64,000 nucleotides of DNA from Rivibacter sp049446155 (GCF_049446155.1 NZ_JBMSEE010000009.1:124001-188000), one strand, 5' to 3'; shown: positions 50,441 through 58,727, counted from the stretch's first letter. A program made the numbers and translations. Notes: generated from the letters alone by a model not told the origin.

Positions 50441-51339
50441 TGCGTCGCGCGCTGATCGCCGCCGCGCTGGCGGCGGCCTGCGGCTTCGCACGGGCCGGCG
50501 ACGCGCTGCTGTTCGACGACTTCAGCTACCCCAGCGCCGAGGCGCTCGCGCAAGGCGGCTGGAGCCTGCGCGCGCATGCCGGCCACCCCGGCGTGCCGGG
50601 CGCGCGCTGGGATCCGGCCGGGATCGCCGTCGTCGACGACCCCGATCGCGCCGCCAACCGCTTGCTGCGCCTGCGCGCGCAGACCGATGGCCGGCCTGAC
50701 GGCACCGCGCAGGCGCAGATCTGCCACGCGCGCAAGTACCTGCGCGGCACCTACGCCGCGCGCGTGCGCTTTCGCGACACGCCGGTGTCGGGCATCGACG
50801 GCGACCCGGTGGTCCAGACCTTCTATGCGGTCGCGCCGCTGGCGCATGACTTCGATCCGCACTTCAGCGAGGTCGACTGGGAGTACCTGGCCAACGGCGG
50901 CTGGGGCGCCGAGCCGACGCGGCTATACGCGATCTCGTGGCAGACGGTGCGCATCGAGCCCTGGCTCGCGGTCAACTCCGAGCAGCAGATCGCCGGATCG
51001 CTCGACGGCTGGCACACGCTGGTGGTCCAGGTCGGCGAACATGCGGTGCGCATGTTCCTCGACGGCCGGCAGGTCGCGCGCCACGCGGGGCGCAACGTGC
51101 CGGTGGTGCCGATGTCGATCAACTTCAACCTGTGGTTCTCGCCCGCCGGCCTGCTCGCGCCGACGCCCGAGCCGCGCGTGTGGCAGCAAGACGTGGACTG
51201 GGTGCTGCATGTGCGCGACCGCTTGCTGTCGCCGGCCGAGATGAACGCAACGGTGACCCGCCTGCGCCGCCAGGGCGTCGCGCGGCAGGACACCGTGCCG
51301 GCCACCGATCCGCCGCTGGCCAGCGACTGCAGCTTCTGA
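50440..51339 (+). CDS. secreted GH16-like lectin/glucanase-fold protein
   Basis: A 299-residue exported protein: a signal peptide (MRRALIAAALAAACGFARAG) is followed by a concanavalin-A-like beta-sandwich. The motif SEVDWEYLANGG has the ExDxE catalytic pattern of family 16 hydrolases (Glu144 nucleophile, Asp146, Glu148 acid/base). The rest shows weak similarity only, so the assignment rests on the motif, the preceding KYLRGTYAARVRF strand and the SINFNLWF strand near the C-terminus. Its translation is coupled to the permease gene. GH16 members attack beta-glucans and galactans and some related glycans, so its role in an amino-sugar operon is an open question. Confidence 0.72.
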   Translation: MRRALIAAALAAACGFARAGDALLFDDFSYPSAEALAQGGWSLRAHAGHPGVPGARWDPAGIAVVDDPDRAANRLLRLRAQTDGRPDGTAQAQICHARKYLRGTYAARVRFRDTPVSGIDGDPVVQTFYAVAPLAHDFDPHFSEVDWEYLANGGWGAEPTRLYAISWQTVRIEPWLAVNSEQQIAGSLDGWHTLVVQVGEHAVRMFLDGRQVARHAGRNVPVVPMSINFNLWFSPAGLLAPTPEPRVWQQDVDWVLHVRDRLLSPAEMNATVTRLRRQGVARQDTVPATDPPLASDCSF

Positions 51340-51354
51340 GCGCGTCGCGCTCGC

Positions 51355-52095
51355 TCAGCCCGTCGACAGCTCGGCGACGAAGTCGTAGGTGTCGCCGCGG
51401 TAGAACGACTGGCACAGCTCGACCGCGCGGCCGTCGCGCAAGTAGCCCAGGCGCTCGACCAGCAGGCCGGCATCGCCCGGCTTGGCGTGCAGCAGGCGCG
51501 CCTGCTCCTCGTCGAGCAGCAGCGCGCGCAGGCGCTGCAGCGCGCGCACCGGCCGGTTGCCGGCGCGCTCGAGCGCGTCGTACAGCGAGGTGTCGACGGC
51601 GTCCAGGCCCGGCAGTGCGGACGCCGCCACGGTCGCGTACTCCAGCGCCATCGGCGCGTTGTCGGCGTAGCGAAGCCGATGGAAGCGATAGACCAGCGAG
51701 CCCGGGCTCAGCGCCAGCTTCATCGCCTCTTCCGGCGACACCGTGCCCTCGGACTTGCGGAGCCATTCGCTGTGCGGCGAACGGCCGCGCGAACGCATGT
51801 CTTCGGAAAACGAGGTCAGCTTCGCGAAGTTCTTGTCGATGCGAGCGCACACGAAGTTGCCCGAACCTTGGCGGCTGACCAGCAGGCCCTCCTGCGTGAG
51901 GCCATCGATGGCCTTGCGCACCGTGATGCGCGAGACCCCGAGGTCGGCGGCCAGATGGCGCTCGGACGGCAATGCGTCCTCGGGGCCGAGGATGCGCTGG
52001 TCGATCGCCTCGCGCAGAGCCCGCTGCAGCTGCTGGTACAGGGGGAGCGCGTCGGCGGGATCCAGCGGCCGCAGGGTCTGGGCGAGGGATTTCAT
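51355..52095 (-). CDS. GntR-family (HutC/UTRA) regulator of the amino-sugar locus, copy 2
   Basis: A 246-residue paralogue of the regulator at 44742-45497, with the same layout: winged helix (PLYQQLQRALREAIDQRIL, LPSERHLAADLGVSRITVRKAID) and UTRA effector domain (KLTSFSEDMRSRG, ending SFYRGDTYDFVAEL). It is transcribed toward the GH16-like gene and away from the TonB-dependent receptor. The start MKSLAQTLRP was chosen because the frame upstream is low-complexity and lacks family similarity. An ATACCAAT element lies about 64 bases upstream, consistent with autoregulation. Effector probably an amino-sugar phosphate; inferred from the family. Confidence 0.9.
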   Translation of the reverse strand: MKSLAQTLRPLDPADALPLYQQLQRALREAIDQRILGPEDALPSERHLAADLGVSRITVRKAIDGLTQEGLLVSRQGSGNFVCARIDKNFAKLTSFSEDMRSRGRSPHSEWLRKSEGTVSPEEAMKLALSPGSLVYRFHRLRYADNAPMALEYATVAASALPGLDAVDTSLYDALERAGNRPVRALQRLRALLLDEEQARLLHAKPGDAGLLVERLGYLRDGRAVELCQSFYRGDTYDFVAELSTG

Positions 52096-52560
52096 GCGTG
52101 GGGAGTGAGCCGCCGGCACCGGCGCCAAGGGAACGCGCCGAAGAGCGCACCCAAATAATACCAATGCAGCGCCAGCGTGCGGACCAGAGCACCTGCAACG
52201 TGCATGGATGGCCGTCACAGATCGTGCCAGGCGTCCCCAGAGTTGGGCCGCATCCGCCCCTACACACCCCTGAAACGAGTGGCTCGCCGCCTTTCAAGGG
52301 CCTGAAGACCCGCGTTTTCACTAACTGGTAGCTAATTGGCATTGGCTGGTACTCTGTTGGCACGCCATAGGACCACATTGGCACGCATCTTGGTAGTACC
52401 AGTTCACCCGACTGGTTCTACCGTCGGTGAGCAGAAGTTTCCAGAGGTTCAGCAGGAGGAGTGCCCTCGCAAACGCGCCCGGCAACGCCGGCGCGTCGGG
52501 GGAGCCGATGTCATCGCGGCCAGCGAGCAACGCCATGGCCCTTAACGAAAGAGGTGAGCA
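52096..52560. promoter_or_regulatory. intergenic control region between the second GntR gene and the TonB receptor
   Basis: 465 bases without a gene. TGGTA elements stand at 52326, 52347 (21 bases apart) and 52391; the last forms a palindrome TGGTA-G-TACCA (52391-52401). A TACCA at 52159 faces the regulator gene. TTGGC repeats (52336, 52342, 52358, 52378) are interspersed. I cannot place a convincing -35/-10 pair. The receptor ATG is preceded by AGAGGTG, an adequate ribosome site. Confidence 0.55.
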
Positions 52561-55239
52561 ATGAAGTGCAAGCACACACCCGTGGCGTCGGCAGTGGCGC
52601 TGATGCTGATGAGCGTGGCCTGGGTGGCCCATGCGCAGCAGGCGCCTGAGCCTGAGAAGAAGGAGGCCGATGCGAAGCTGCAAACCGTGACCGTCACCGG
52701 CATCCGCGCATCGGTGCAGCAGTCGATCACGCAAAAGCGCAATGCCGACGGCGTGGTGGAAGTGATCACGGCCGAAGACGTCGGCAAGATGCCCGACAAG
52801 AACGTCGCCGACTCGCTCCAGCGCCTGCCCGGCGTCTACACCGCGACGGCCGGAGGCACCGAAGGCGGCTTCGGCGAGAACGACCGTGTGAGCCTGCGCG
52901 GCACGCCGGCGGCGATGACGCTGACCACGCTCAACGGTCACACGGTCTCGAGTGGCGACTGGTATGCCGAGAACATCACCGGCGGCGGTCGCAGCGTCAG
53001 CTATTCGTTGCTGCCCTCGGAGCTGATTGGCCGCGTGACGGTCTACAAGAGCTCGCAGGCCGACCTGGTCGAAGGCGGGGCGACCGGCACCGTCGACATC
53101 GAAACACGCACGCCGCTGAGCTTCAAGGAGCGCGTGTCGACGATGGCATCGGTCGGCGGCGTCTACTCCGATCTTTCGGGCAAGACCGACCCGCAGCTCA
53201 GCGCCCTGATCAACTGGAAGAACGAGGAAGGCAACCTCGGCATCATGGCGCAGGCCTTCTACCAGAAGCGCCAGATCCGCCGCGACGGCCAGGAGTTCCT
53301 GTGGTGGGACACGATCAACAACCTGTGGGGCGGCAATACGGCCGTGCTGGCCGCGAACCCTGAGTTGGACGGCAAGTACATCTCGCTGCTGACGGGCTCG
53401 GCACTGTTCCAGCAGGAGCGCGTACGCAAGGGCGGCCTCATCGCCGCCGAGCTGAAGGCGACCAACGACCTGACGGTCGGCGTGAGTGGCTTCTACTCGC
53501 GCCTGGACGCCGACAACTTCAACGCGAACTACATGTACGCGCCGGTCAATGCCATCACCAATGGCATCAGCCCTTCGGCCTACACGATCGAGGGCAACAC
53601 GGTCACCTCGATCGCCTTCCCCGGCACCTGCCCGATCGCGCCCTGCAACGTCTCGTCGGGTGTGCAGGACATCGCCGTGCGGCCGGGCTCGTACAGCGAC
53701 TCCAAGTTCTTCAACCTCGACCTGAAGTACCGCGCCAGCGACAAGCTCAGCATCAGCAGCAAGCTCGGCACGACGCAGGGCACCGGCAAGACCAAGGACA
53801 TCGGCTTCGAAGTCTGGAGTCCGTATGTGGGCGGTAGCTACGCCACGCACGGCCTGTCGAAGACGGCCGACGTCTCGGTGCCTGGCTCGGACACCTTCTC
53901 GATCGGCGGCCTGTCGGACGCCGTCGGTGGCTGGGCGTCGATCGTCACCGCCAAGGACAAGGAGCACTACGGTCAGGTCGACGCGAGCTACCAGACCGAT
54001 CTGGAGATCGTGCCGTCGATCAAGTTCGGCGCCCGCGTGGCGCGCCACGAGCGCGACCTGACCAAAGTGGACGGCACGCTGGCGGCCGCCGGCACCGATC
54101 CCGCCAATGCGCCCCTCGACCAGCTCACGCACTTCCCCGGCGACTTCGGCGATTCGCTGTCCGGCGGCCTGCTCAAGGGCATGTGGACCATCCCGGGCGA
54201 GGCGATCACCAGCTGGGCGAATCGGTACGTCACCTTCGGCGGCCACAGCTACCAGAGCGAGTTCAAGATCAAGGAGCCCGTCGCAGCGGCTTACGCGATG
54301 GCCAACCTCGACTTCGGCCGCATCCAGGGCAACGTGGGCCTGCGCGTGGTGCACACGAAGGAAGAGGTCACCAACAACCAGCTGGTCACGGCGGGCGTCT
54401 ATACGCCGGTCACGACGAAGAATAACTACGACGACTACTTGCCGAGCCTGAACCTTCGCGCCGACCTCGCTCAAGACGTCGTCGGCCGCTTCGCGCTCAG
54501 CCGCACGATGGCGCGCCCCGAGTTCGGCCAGCTCGGCGGTCTGAGCCTGCTCGACATCCAGCACACCGGATCGGGCGGCAACCCGAACCTCAAGCCCATC
54601 CGCTCGAACAACGTCGAGTTCAGCACCGAGTGGTACTTCGCGCCGAAGTCGATGCTGTCGGCCGGTGCGTACTACCAGGACCTGCGTTCGTACGTGACCT
54701 TCGGCTCGTTCGAGGCGGTGTTCTACAACCAGTCCGAGCAGCAGTACACGACCTATGCGATGAGCGCGCCGGTCAACACCACCGGCAAGGTCAAGGGCCT
54801 GGAGCTGGCGTACCAGCAGGCGATCGGCGGTGGCTTCGGCGTGATGGCCAACTACACCTACGCCGATGGCGAGGAGACCGGCAGGGTGCCGAACTCGGCT
54901 TGCGCCGACACCGGCAACTGCGACCTGGTGGGCCTGTCGAAGAACTCCTACAACCTGGGCGCCTACTACGAGAACGACACGTTCAGCGCGCGCGTCACCT
55001 ACAACTACCGCTCGTCCTTCCTCAACGGCGTGAACCGCAAGAGCGCGATTTACCAGGACAGCGTCGGCACGCTGGCCGCGTCGGTCCAGTACAACCTGAC
55101 CAAAAACATCAGCCTGTCGCTCGAGGGCACCAACCTCAACGACCCGCTGCTGAAATCCTACGCCAGCACGCCGGACCAGCCGCGCGCGTTCTACAAGAAC
55201 GGCCGCCAGATCTACTTCGGCCTGCGCGCGCAGATGTGA
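52561..55239 (+). CDS. TonB-dependent outer-membrane receptor, probably for chitooligosaccharides
   Basis: An 892-residue outer-membrane transporter. A signal peptide ends near AHAQQ; the TonB box is LQTVTVTGIRAS (about residues 40-51). The plug domain contains VVEVITAEDVGKMPDKNVADSL, then RLPGV and the RVTVYKSSQADLVEGG region; the rest is a 22-strand barrel ending in a terminal aromatic strand (IYFGLRAQM). This type, with the IRAS/VADSLQRLPGV pattern, is common among carbohydrate receptors of Caulobacter, Xanthomonas and Alteromonadales. The locus context points to GlcNAc oligomers. Energy would come from the ExbBD-TonB set encoded 2.4 kb downstream. Confidence 0.92.
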   Translation: MKCKHTPVASAVALMLMSVAWVAHAQQAPEPEKKEADAKLQTVTVTGIRASVQQSITQKRNADGVVEVITAEDVGKMPDKNVADSLQRLPGVYTATAGGTEGGFGENDRVSLRGTPAAMTLTTLNGHTVSSGDWYAENITGGGRSVSYSLLPSELIGRVTVYKSSQADLVEGGATGTVDIETRTPLSFKERVSTMASVGGVYSDLSGKTDPQLSALINWKNEEGNLGIMAQAFYQKRQIRRDGQEFLWWDTINNLWGGNTAVLAANPELDGKYISLLTGSALFQQERVRKGGLIAAELKATNDLTVGVSGFYSRLDADNFNANYMYAPVNAITNGISPSAYTIEGNTVTSIAFPGTCPIAPCNVSSGVQDIAVRPGSYSDSKFFNLDLKYRASDKLSISSKLGTTQGTGKTKDIGFEVWSPYVGGSYATHGLSKTADVSVPGSDTFSIGGLSDAVGGWASIVTAKDKEHYGQVDASYQTDLEIVPSIKFGARVARHERDLTKVDGTLAAAGTDPANAPLDQLTHFPGDFGDSLSGGLLKGMWTIPGEAITSWANRYVTFGGHSYQSEFKIKEPVAAAYAMANLDFGRIQGNVGLRVVHTKEEVTNNQLVTAGVYTPVTTKNNYDDYLPSLNLRADLAQDVVGRFALSRTMARPEFGQLGGLSLLDIQHTGSGGNPNLKPIRSNNVEFSTEWYFAPKSMLSAGAYYQDLRSYVTFGSFEAVFYNQSEQQYTTYAMSAPVNTTGKVKGLELAYQQAIGGGFGVMANYTYADGEETGRVPNSACADTGNCDLVGLSKNSYNLGAYYENDTFSARVTYNYRSSFLNGVNRKSAIYQDSVGTLAASVQYNLTKNISLSLEGTNLNDPLLKSYASTPDQPRAFYKNGRQIYFGLRAQM

Positions 55240-55262
55240 TCGACCGGACCTGAGCGACCCCA

Positions 55263-55294
55263 AACGGGGTGAAGTGCCCGCACTTCACCCCGTT
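55263..55294 (+). terminator. strong hairpin terminator between the receptor and the GH18 gene
   Basis: A perfect 14-bp stem AACGGGGTGAAGTG / CACTTCACCCCGTT with a 4-base loop, 24 bases after the receptor stop and 18 bases before the GH18 ATG. The following GTCCATTCC is only moderately T-rich. It should reduce read-through into the GH18 gene and could also hide that gene's ribosome site. Confidence 0.75.
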
Positions 55295-55311
55295 GTCCAT
55301 TCCACTTCAAG

Positions 55312-56316
55312 ATGCCGATGACCTCGCCTTCGCTTCTTCGCACGCTCTGCGCGTCGCTCGCCCTGGGCGCGGCCAGTGCCTCTGCGACGGCACACGACTT
55401 CCTCGCCGGCCCCTACAAGGACGTCTCGCTGCACGCCGGCAAAGGCGCGCGCATCGCCGCCGAGCTCGACGGCCGCACCGCGCCGCTGCCCGGCACCCTG
55501 CTGCCGCCCGGCACGACCCTGAGCTGGGGTTTCGCCGTCGGCGAGTGCGGACGCGAGACCTGGCTCGGCCGCGATGCCGCGTCGTTCGCGCGCGCCAACG
55601 TGCCGGCCTTCGTTCGCGCGAAGCAGCCCTACGTCGTCTCGACCGGCGGCGAGACCGGCGTGTTCACCTGCGACAGCGCGCGCGGCATGGCGCGCTTCAT
55701 GGCGCGCTACGACTCGCCGATGCTGCGCGGCTTCGACTTCGACATCGAAGGCGCGCAGACCCCGGCGCAGGTCGACGCGCTGGTGCGCCAGGTCAAGATC
55801 GCGCAGCGTGCGCGGCCCCATCTGCGCTACTCGTTCACCGTCGCGACCTGGGCCGCGAGCGACGGCAGCAAGCGCAGCATCAACGCGCTCGGCGAGACGG
55901 TGCTCGCCGCGATCCGCCGCCACCGGCTGGACGACGCGGTGATCAACCTGATGGTGATGAACTACGGGCCCGCCGCGCCCGACACCTGCGTCGTGCGCGA
56001 GGGCCGCTGCGACATGCACGCCTCGGCGCTGCAGGCCGCGCACAACCTGCACGAACGCCATGGCGTGCCACTGCACCGCATTGCGCTGACCGCGATGATG
56101 GGCGTCAACAACGTGGCCGAGAACGTGACCTCGCTGGCCGATCTGCAGGCCATCGTGCGCGACGCGCGTGCGCTCGGCCTTGCCGGCGTGCACGCCTGGT
56201 CGCTCGACCGCGACCGGCCCTGCCCGAACGGCGAGACCGCCCTGTCGCCGACCTGCCATTCGATGCCGGCGCCCGAGCCGCTCGCGTTCACGCGCGCGCT
56301 GGCGGCGCCGCGTTGA
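55312..56316 (+). CDS. secreted GH18-like chitinase/endo-N-acetylglucosaminidase
   Basis: A 334-residue exported protein of glycoside hydrolase family 18. The signal peptide (SLLRTLCASLALGAASASATA) is followed by the barrel; the active-site strand reads RGFDFDIEGAQ, keeping Asp144 and the proton donor Glu146 of the DxxDxDxE motif, while the first Asp is replaced by Arg139. Downstream LMVMNYG and HAWSLDRD match later barrel strands (the substrate-binding Met-x-Tyr region). It has no chitin-binding module. It would release oligomers from chitin or similar polymer for uptake by the receptor encoded just upstream. ATGs at 55312 and 55318 are equivalent; no ribosome site is clear. Confidence 0.85.
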   Translation: MPMTSPSLLRTLCASLALGAASASATAHDFLAGPYKDVSLHAGKGARIAAELDGRTAPLPGTLLPPGTTLSWGFAVGECGRETWLGRDAASFARANVPAFVRAKQPYVVSTGGETGVFTCDSARGMARFMARYDSPMLRGFDFDIEGAQTPAQVDALVRQVKIAQRARPHLRYSFTVATWAASDGSKRSINALGETVLAAIRRHRLDDAVINLMVMNYGPAAPDTCVVREGRCDMHASALQAAHNLHERHGVPLHRIALTAMMGVNNVAENVTSLADLQAIVRDARALGLAGVHAWSLDRDRPCPNGETALSPTCHSMPAPEPLAFTRALAAPR

Positions 56317-56334
56317 GCCGCGGGGACCCGGCGT

Positions 56335-57480
56335 TCAGATCTTCAGCACCAGGCCGCGCCGTGCGAGCCAGCGGCCCATCGCCCAGTAGGCGCTGACGCT
56401 GGTCACCGCGAACAGCAGCGAGCCCACGCGCAGGTCGCTCGCGAGCGGCGCGAACGCATGCGCGAACAGCCAGCGGAACGCGTCGGTGCGCGAAGGCGCG
56501 GCGCCGTCGGGCCAGCTCAGCAAGGCCACGATGCCAGGCACGAGCTGGCTGATCATGTAGATCAGCAAGGCATTGCGGCCGAACACCTCGGCCGCGCGCA
56601 TCCACGCCGCGTCGCGACCTCCGATCTCGATCGTCGCCAGCAGGCTCGCCAGCACCGCGATCGCGATGCCCGAGCTCAGCAGCACGTAGGAGCTGGTCCA
56701 CAGCTTCTTGTTGATCGGCATCGCGAGGCTCCACGCGTAGGCCGCGGCGCACAGGCCGAGCGCCAGCATGAACAGCCGCGAGACCAGCGCGTGATCGGGC
56801 GGCGCGCGCCGCACATGCTCGCCGACCGCCAGGCCGATCAACACCTGCGCGACCGCCGGCACCGTGCTGGCGAGTCCTTCAGGGTCGAAGGGCACGCCCT
56901 CGCCGCCGTAGAGGTGTGAGGGACCGAGCAGCGCGCGGTCCAGCGCGGTGCCGAAGAAGCCCTCGAGGCTGTAGGCATCCCCCGGCGCGCCGAATGCGAC
57001 GCAGGCGCCCCAGTAGCCCAGCAACAGCGCGGCACACCACGCCGGCACCGCCCGCAAGCCGCCGCCATGGCGCACGATCACGGCGGCTGCGCCCCAGGCC
57101 AGGGCGATGCGCTGCAGCACGCCCATCAGGCGCCATTGCGCCGGATGGTTCCAGGCGAGCTCACCGGCGCCGTTCCAATGCGCGAACGGACTCACGTTGA
57201 GCAGCACGCCGATCGCGAAGATCAGCAAGGTGCGCGTGGCGACCTTGCGCCAGAACGCCGCGGCCGCGAGCGCGGCCAGCGCCGGCATCACCAGCCCCAG
57301 CGCATTGCCCACCGCGAACAAGAAGAACGGAAAGACCAGATCGGTCGGCGTGCAGCCATGCCAAGGCGCATGCGCGACCGGCGGGAACAGATGGCCCCAG
57401 CTACCCGGGTTGTTGACCAGGATCATCAGCGCCACGGTGGCGCCGCGAAACACGTCGAGCGAACGAAGCCGAGGGCGCAT
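56335..57480 (-). CDS. nagX: NagX/HGSNAT-like membrane acyltransferase
   Basis: A 381-residue inner-membrane protein with about ten helices, related to the DUF5009/NagX family and to human heparan-alpha-glucosaminide N-acetyltransferase. The N-terminus RLRSLDVFRGATVALMILVNNPGSW (quoted in part: SLDVFRGATVALMILVNN) with the following WHGCTPTDLVFPFFLFAVG is diagnostic. NagX genes occur in GlcNAc loci of many Gram-negatives; an amino-sugar acylation or transport-assisting role is proposed, but the reaction is not established. The start ATG at 57480 fits; the frame is open upstream into a repeat. It converges with the GH18 gene, 18 bases apart. Confidence 0.88.
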   Translation of the reverse strand: MRPRLRSLDVFRGATVALMILVNNPGSWGHLFPPVAHAPWHGCTPTDLVFPFFLFAVGNALGLVMPALAALAAAAFWRKVATRTLLIFAIGVLLNVSPFAHWNGAGELAWNHPAQWRLMGVLQRIALAWGAAAVIVRHGGGLRAVPAWCAALLLGYWGACVAFGAPGDAYSLEGFFGTALDRALLGPSHLYGGEGVPFDPEGLASTVPAVAQVLIGLAVGEHVRRAPPDHALVSRLFMLALGLCAAAYAWSLAMPINKKLWTSSYVLLSSGIAIAVLASLLATIEIGGRDAAWMRAAEVFGRNALLIYMISQLVPGIVALLSWPDGAAPSRTDAFRWLFAHAFAPLASDLRVGSLLFAVTSVSAYWAMGRWLARRGLVLKI

Positions 57481-57522
57481 GCGGCTGAAGAGCAGGAGTT
57501 GCCATCCGCTCACCACCGCCCC

Positions 57523-57611
57523 GGGGGTCCCAGGCCTTGCGCGGATCCGGCTTCGCCGGTCCGCAGCAAGCGCCCCCTCGGGGGGCAGCGAGCGAGAGCG
57601 AGCGTGGGGGC
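57523..57611. repeat. GC-rich dispersed-repeat-like element with two hairpins
   Basis: Between nagX and tonB lies a non-coding block with GCGGATCCGGC / GCCGGTCCGC (57541-57564, one bulged base), GCCCCC / GGGGGC (57572-57586, 3-base loop) and a run of GAGCGAGAGCGAGCG ending in TGGGGGC that can pair back to the CCCCC. I recall very similar elements scattered in Comamonadaceae-type genomes; only one copy is in this window. It lies immediately after the tonB stop, so it may end that transcript. Confidence 0.6.
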
Positions 57612-57616
57612 CCGCT

Positions 57617-58273
57617 CTAATCAATCTTGAACTCGAACTCCTGCTGCGCGCGCACCTCGCCCGAGGCGACGCACTTGTACTGCAGCATCGCCGAGCGCAC
57701 CGCCTGGTGGTACACGCGCGGGCCGCCCAGGATGTTGACCTCCTTGACGACGCCGTTGCTGATCAGCACCTCGGCGCGCACGACGCCCGAGATGCCTTCC
57801 TGCAGCGCCTTGCGCGGGATCTCCGGCTTGACCTGCGTCGGGCAGGCGACACCGATGTCGGCCTTCGCCGGGCCGGCGGGCGGCGCGGTCACCGGCGGCG
57901 GCGGCGCGATCTTGTACTCGACCGGCGGCGGCGCGGGCGAAACCGCCGTGATCGCCGGCGCGATGTCCACCGGCGGCGCGATCTCCGGCGGCGGCACGTA
58001 AGGCGGCGGCGGCGCCTCGACCTTCGGCGCATCGGGCTGCTTGATCTGCTTGGGCGGCGGAGGCGGCGGCGGTGGGGGCGGCGGCGGCAGGATCTCCTGC
58101 ACGATCTTCGCCTCCAGCGGCTTCTTCACGATCTGCAGCGCATTGCGGGCCAGGCCCGAGACCAGCGCATAGAAGATGAAGATGTGCAGCACGACGACCG
58201 CGCCGATGCCGATCAGGCGCCGCGGGCTCGAGCCGCGCCGTCCGTAGGTTTGCTGTTCGTAGCTCAGGTCCAT
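57617..58273 (-). CDS. tonB: energy transducer TonB
   Basis: A 218-residue periplasm-spanning protein. One N-terminal membrane anchor (LIGIGAVVVLHIFIFYALV) is followed by a rigid Pro-rich linker with an uninterrupted run of 12 Pro and many PPP/EAPPPP repeats, then the C-terminal TonB domain (VKPEIPRKALQEGISGVVRAE; first 20 residues) that touches receptor TonB boxes. It is the last gene of an exbB-exbD-exbD-tonB operon. The closeness to the receptor and amino-sugar genes suggests a dedicated role, though it may serve other receptors. Confidence 0.93.
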   Translation of the reverse strand: MDLSYEQQTYGRRGSSPRRLIGIGAVVVLHIFIFYALVSGLARNALQIVKKPLEAKIVQEILPPPPPPPPPPPPKQIKQPDAPKVEAPPPPYVPPPEIAPPVDIAPAITAVSPAPPPVEYKIAPPPPVTAPPAGPAKADIGVACPTQVKPEIPRKALQEGISGVVRAEVLISNGVVKEVNILGGPRVYHQAVRSAMLQYKCVASGEVRAQQEFEFKID

Positions 58274-58283
58274 CCCGGTGGCC

Positions 58284-58721
58284 TCACTTCCCGTCGATGA
58301 ACTGCTCGGAGCCCACGATGCCCATCTTGGTCAGCCCGATGCGCTGCGTGGCGGCCATCACGGCTGCCACCACCTCGTACTTGGCCTGCTTGTTGGGCCG
58401 CAGGTGCACCTCCGGCTGCACCGCCTGCTCGGCAGCGGCTTTCATCTTGGCTTCCAGCGTCGCGCGGTCGGGCACTTCCTCGCCGTTCCAGAACACCACG
58501 CTGCGCTCGTCGATGTCGATCTTCACCACCTCGGGCTTGACCACCTGCGGCGGAGGCGTGCCCACCGGCATGTTCAGGTTCACCGCGTGCAGCTGGATCG
58601 GGATGGTGATGATCAGCATGATCAACAGCACCAGCATCACGTCGATCAGCGGCGTGGTGTTGATGTCGATCATCACTTCCGGATCGCCGCTCGAGGACCC
58701 GCTTCCTACGTTCATTCCCAT
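58284..58721 (-). CDS. exbD: ExbD-type biopolymer transport protein (second copy)
   Basis: A 145-residue ExbD/TolR-family protein with one membrane helix and a periplasmic domain. The segment DINTTPLIDVMLVLLIMLII holds the membrane Asp that carries protons. It starts MGMNVGSGSSSGDPEVM. It lies six bases after the first exbD and ten before tonB; tandem exbD genes of this kind are also found in Xanthomonas. The two copies differ considerably, so they may have different jobs in the complex. Confidence 0.94.
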   Translation of the reverse strand: MGMNVGSGSSSGDPEVMIDINTTPLIDVMLVLLIMLIITIPIQLHAVNLNMPVGTPPPQVVKPEVVKIDIDERSVVFWNGEEVPDRATLEAKMKAAAEQAVQPEVHLRPNKQAKYEVVAAVMAATQRIGLTKMGIVGSEQFIDGK

Positions 58722-58727
58722 GGCTGC

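Noticed and set aside
52321..52410. TTGGCA/TTGGCT boxes as -35 elements of the receptor promoter
   Set aside because: No acceptable -10 is found at 16 to 18 bases; the boxes are better described as part of a repeat-rich control region.
52461..52649. A short frame starting with GTG behind AGGAGGA, overlapping the receptor start, considered as a leader peptide
   Set aside because: The GTG is only one or two bases from the AGGAGG, too close for initiation, and the peptide has no sensible composition.
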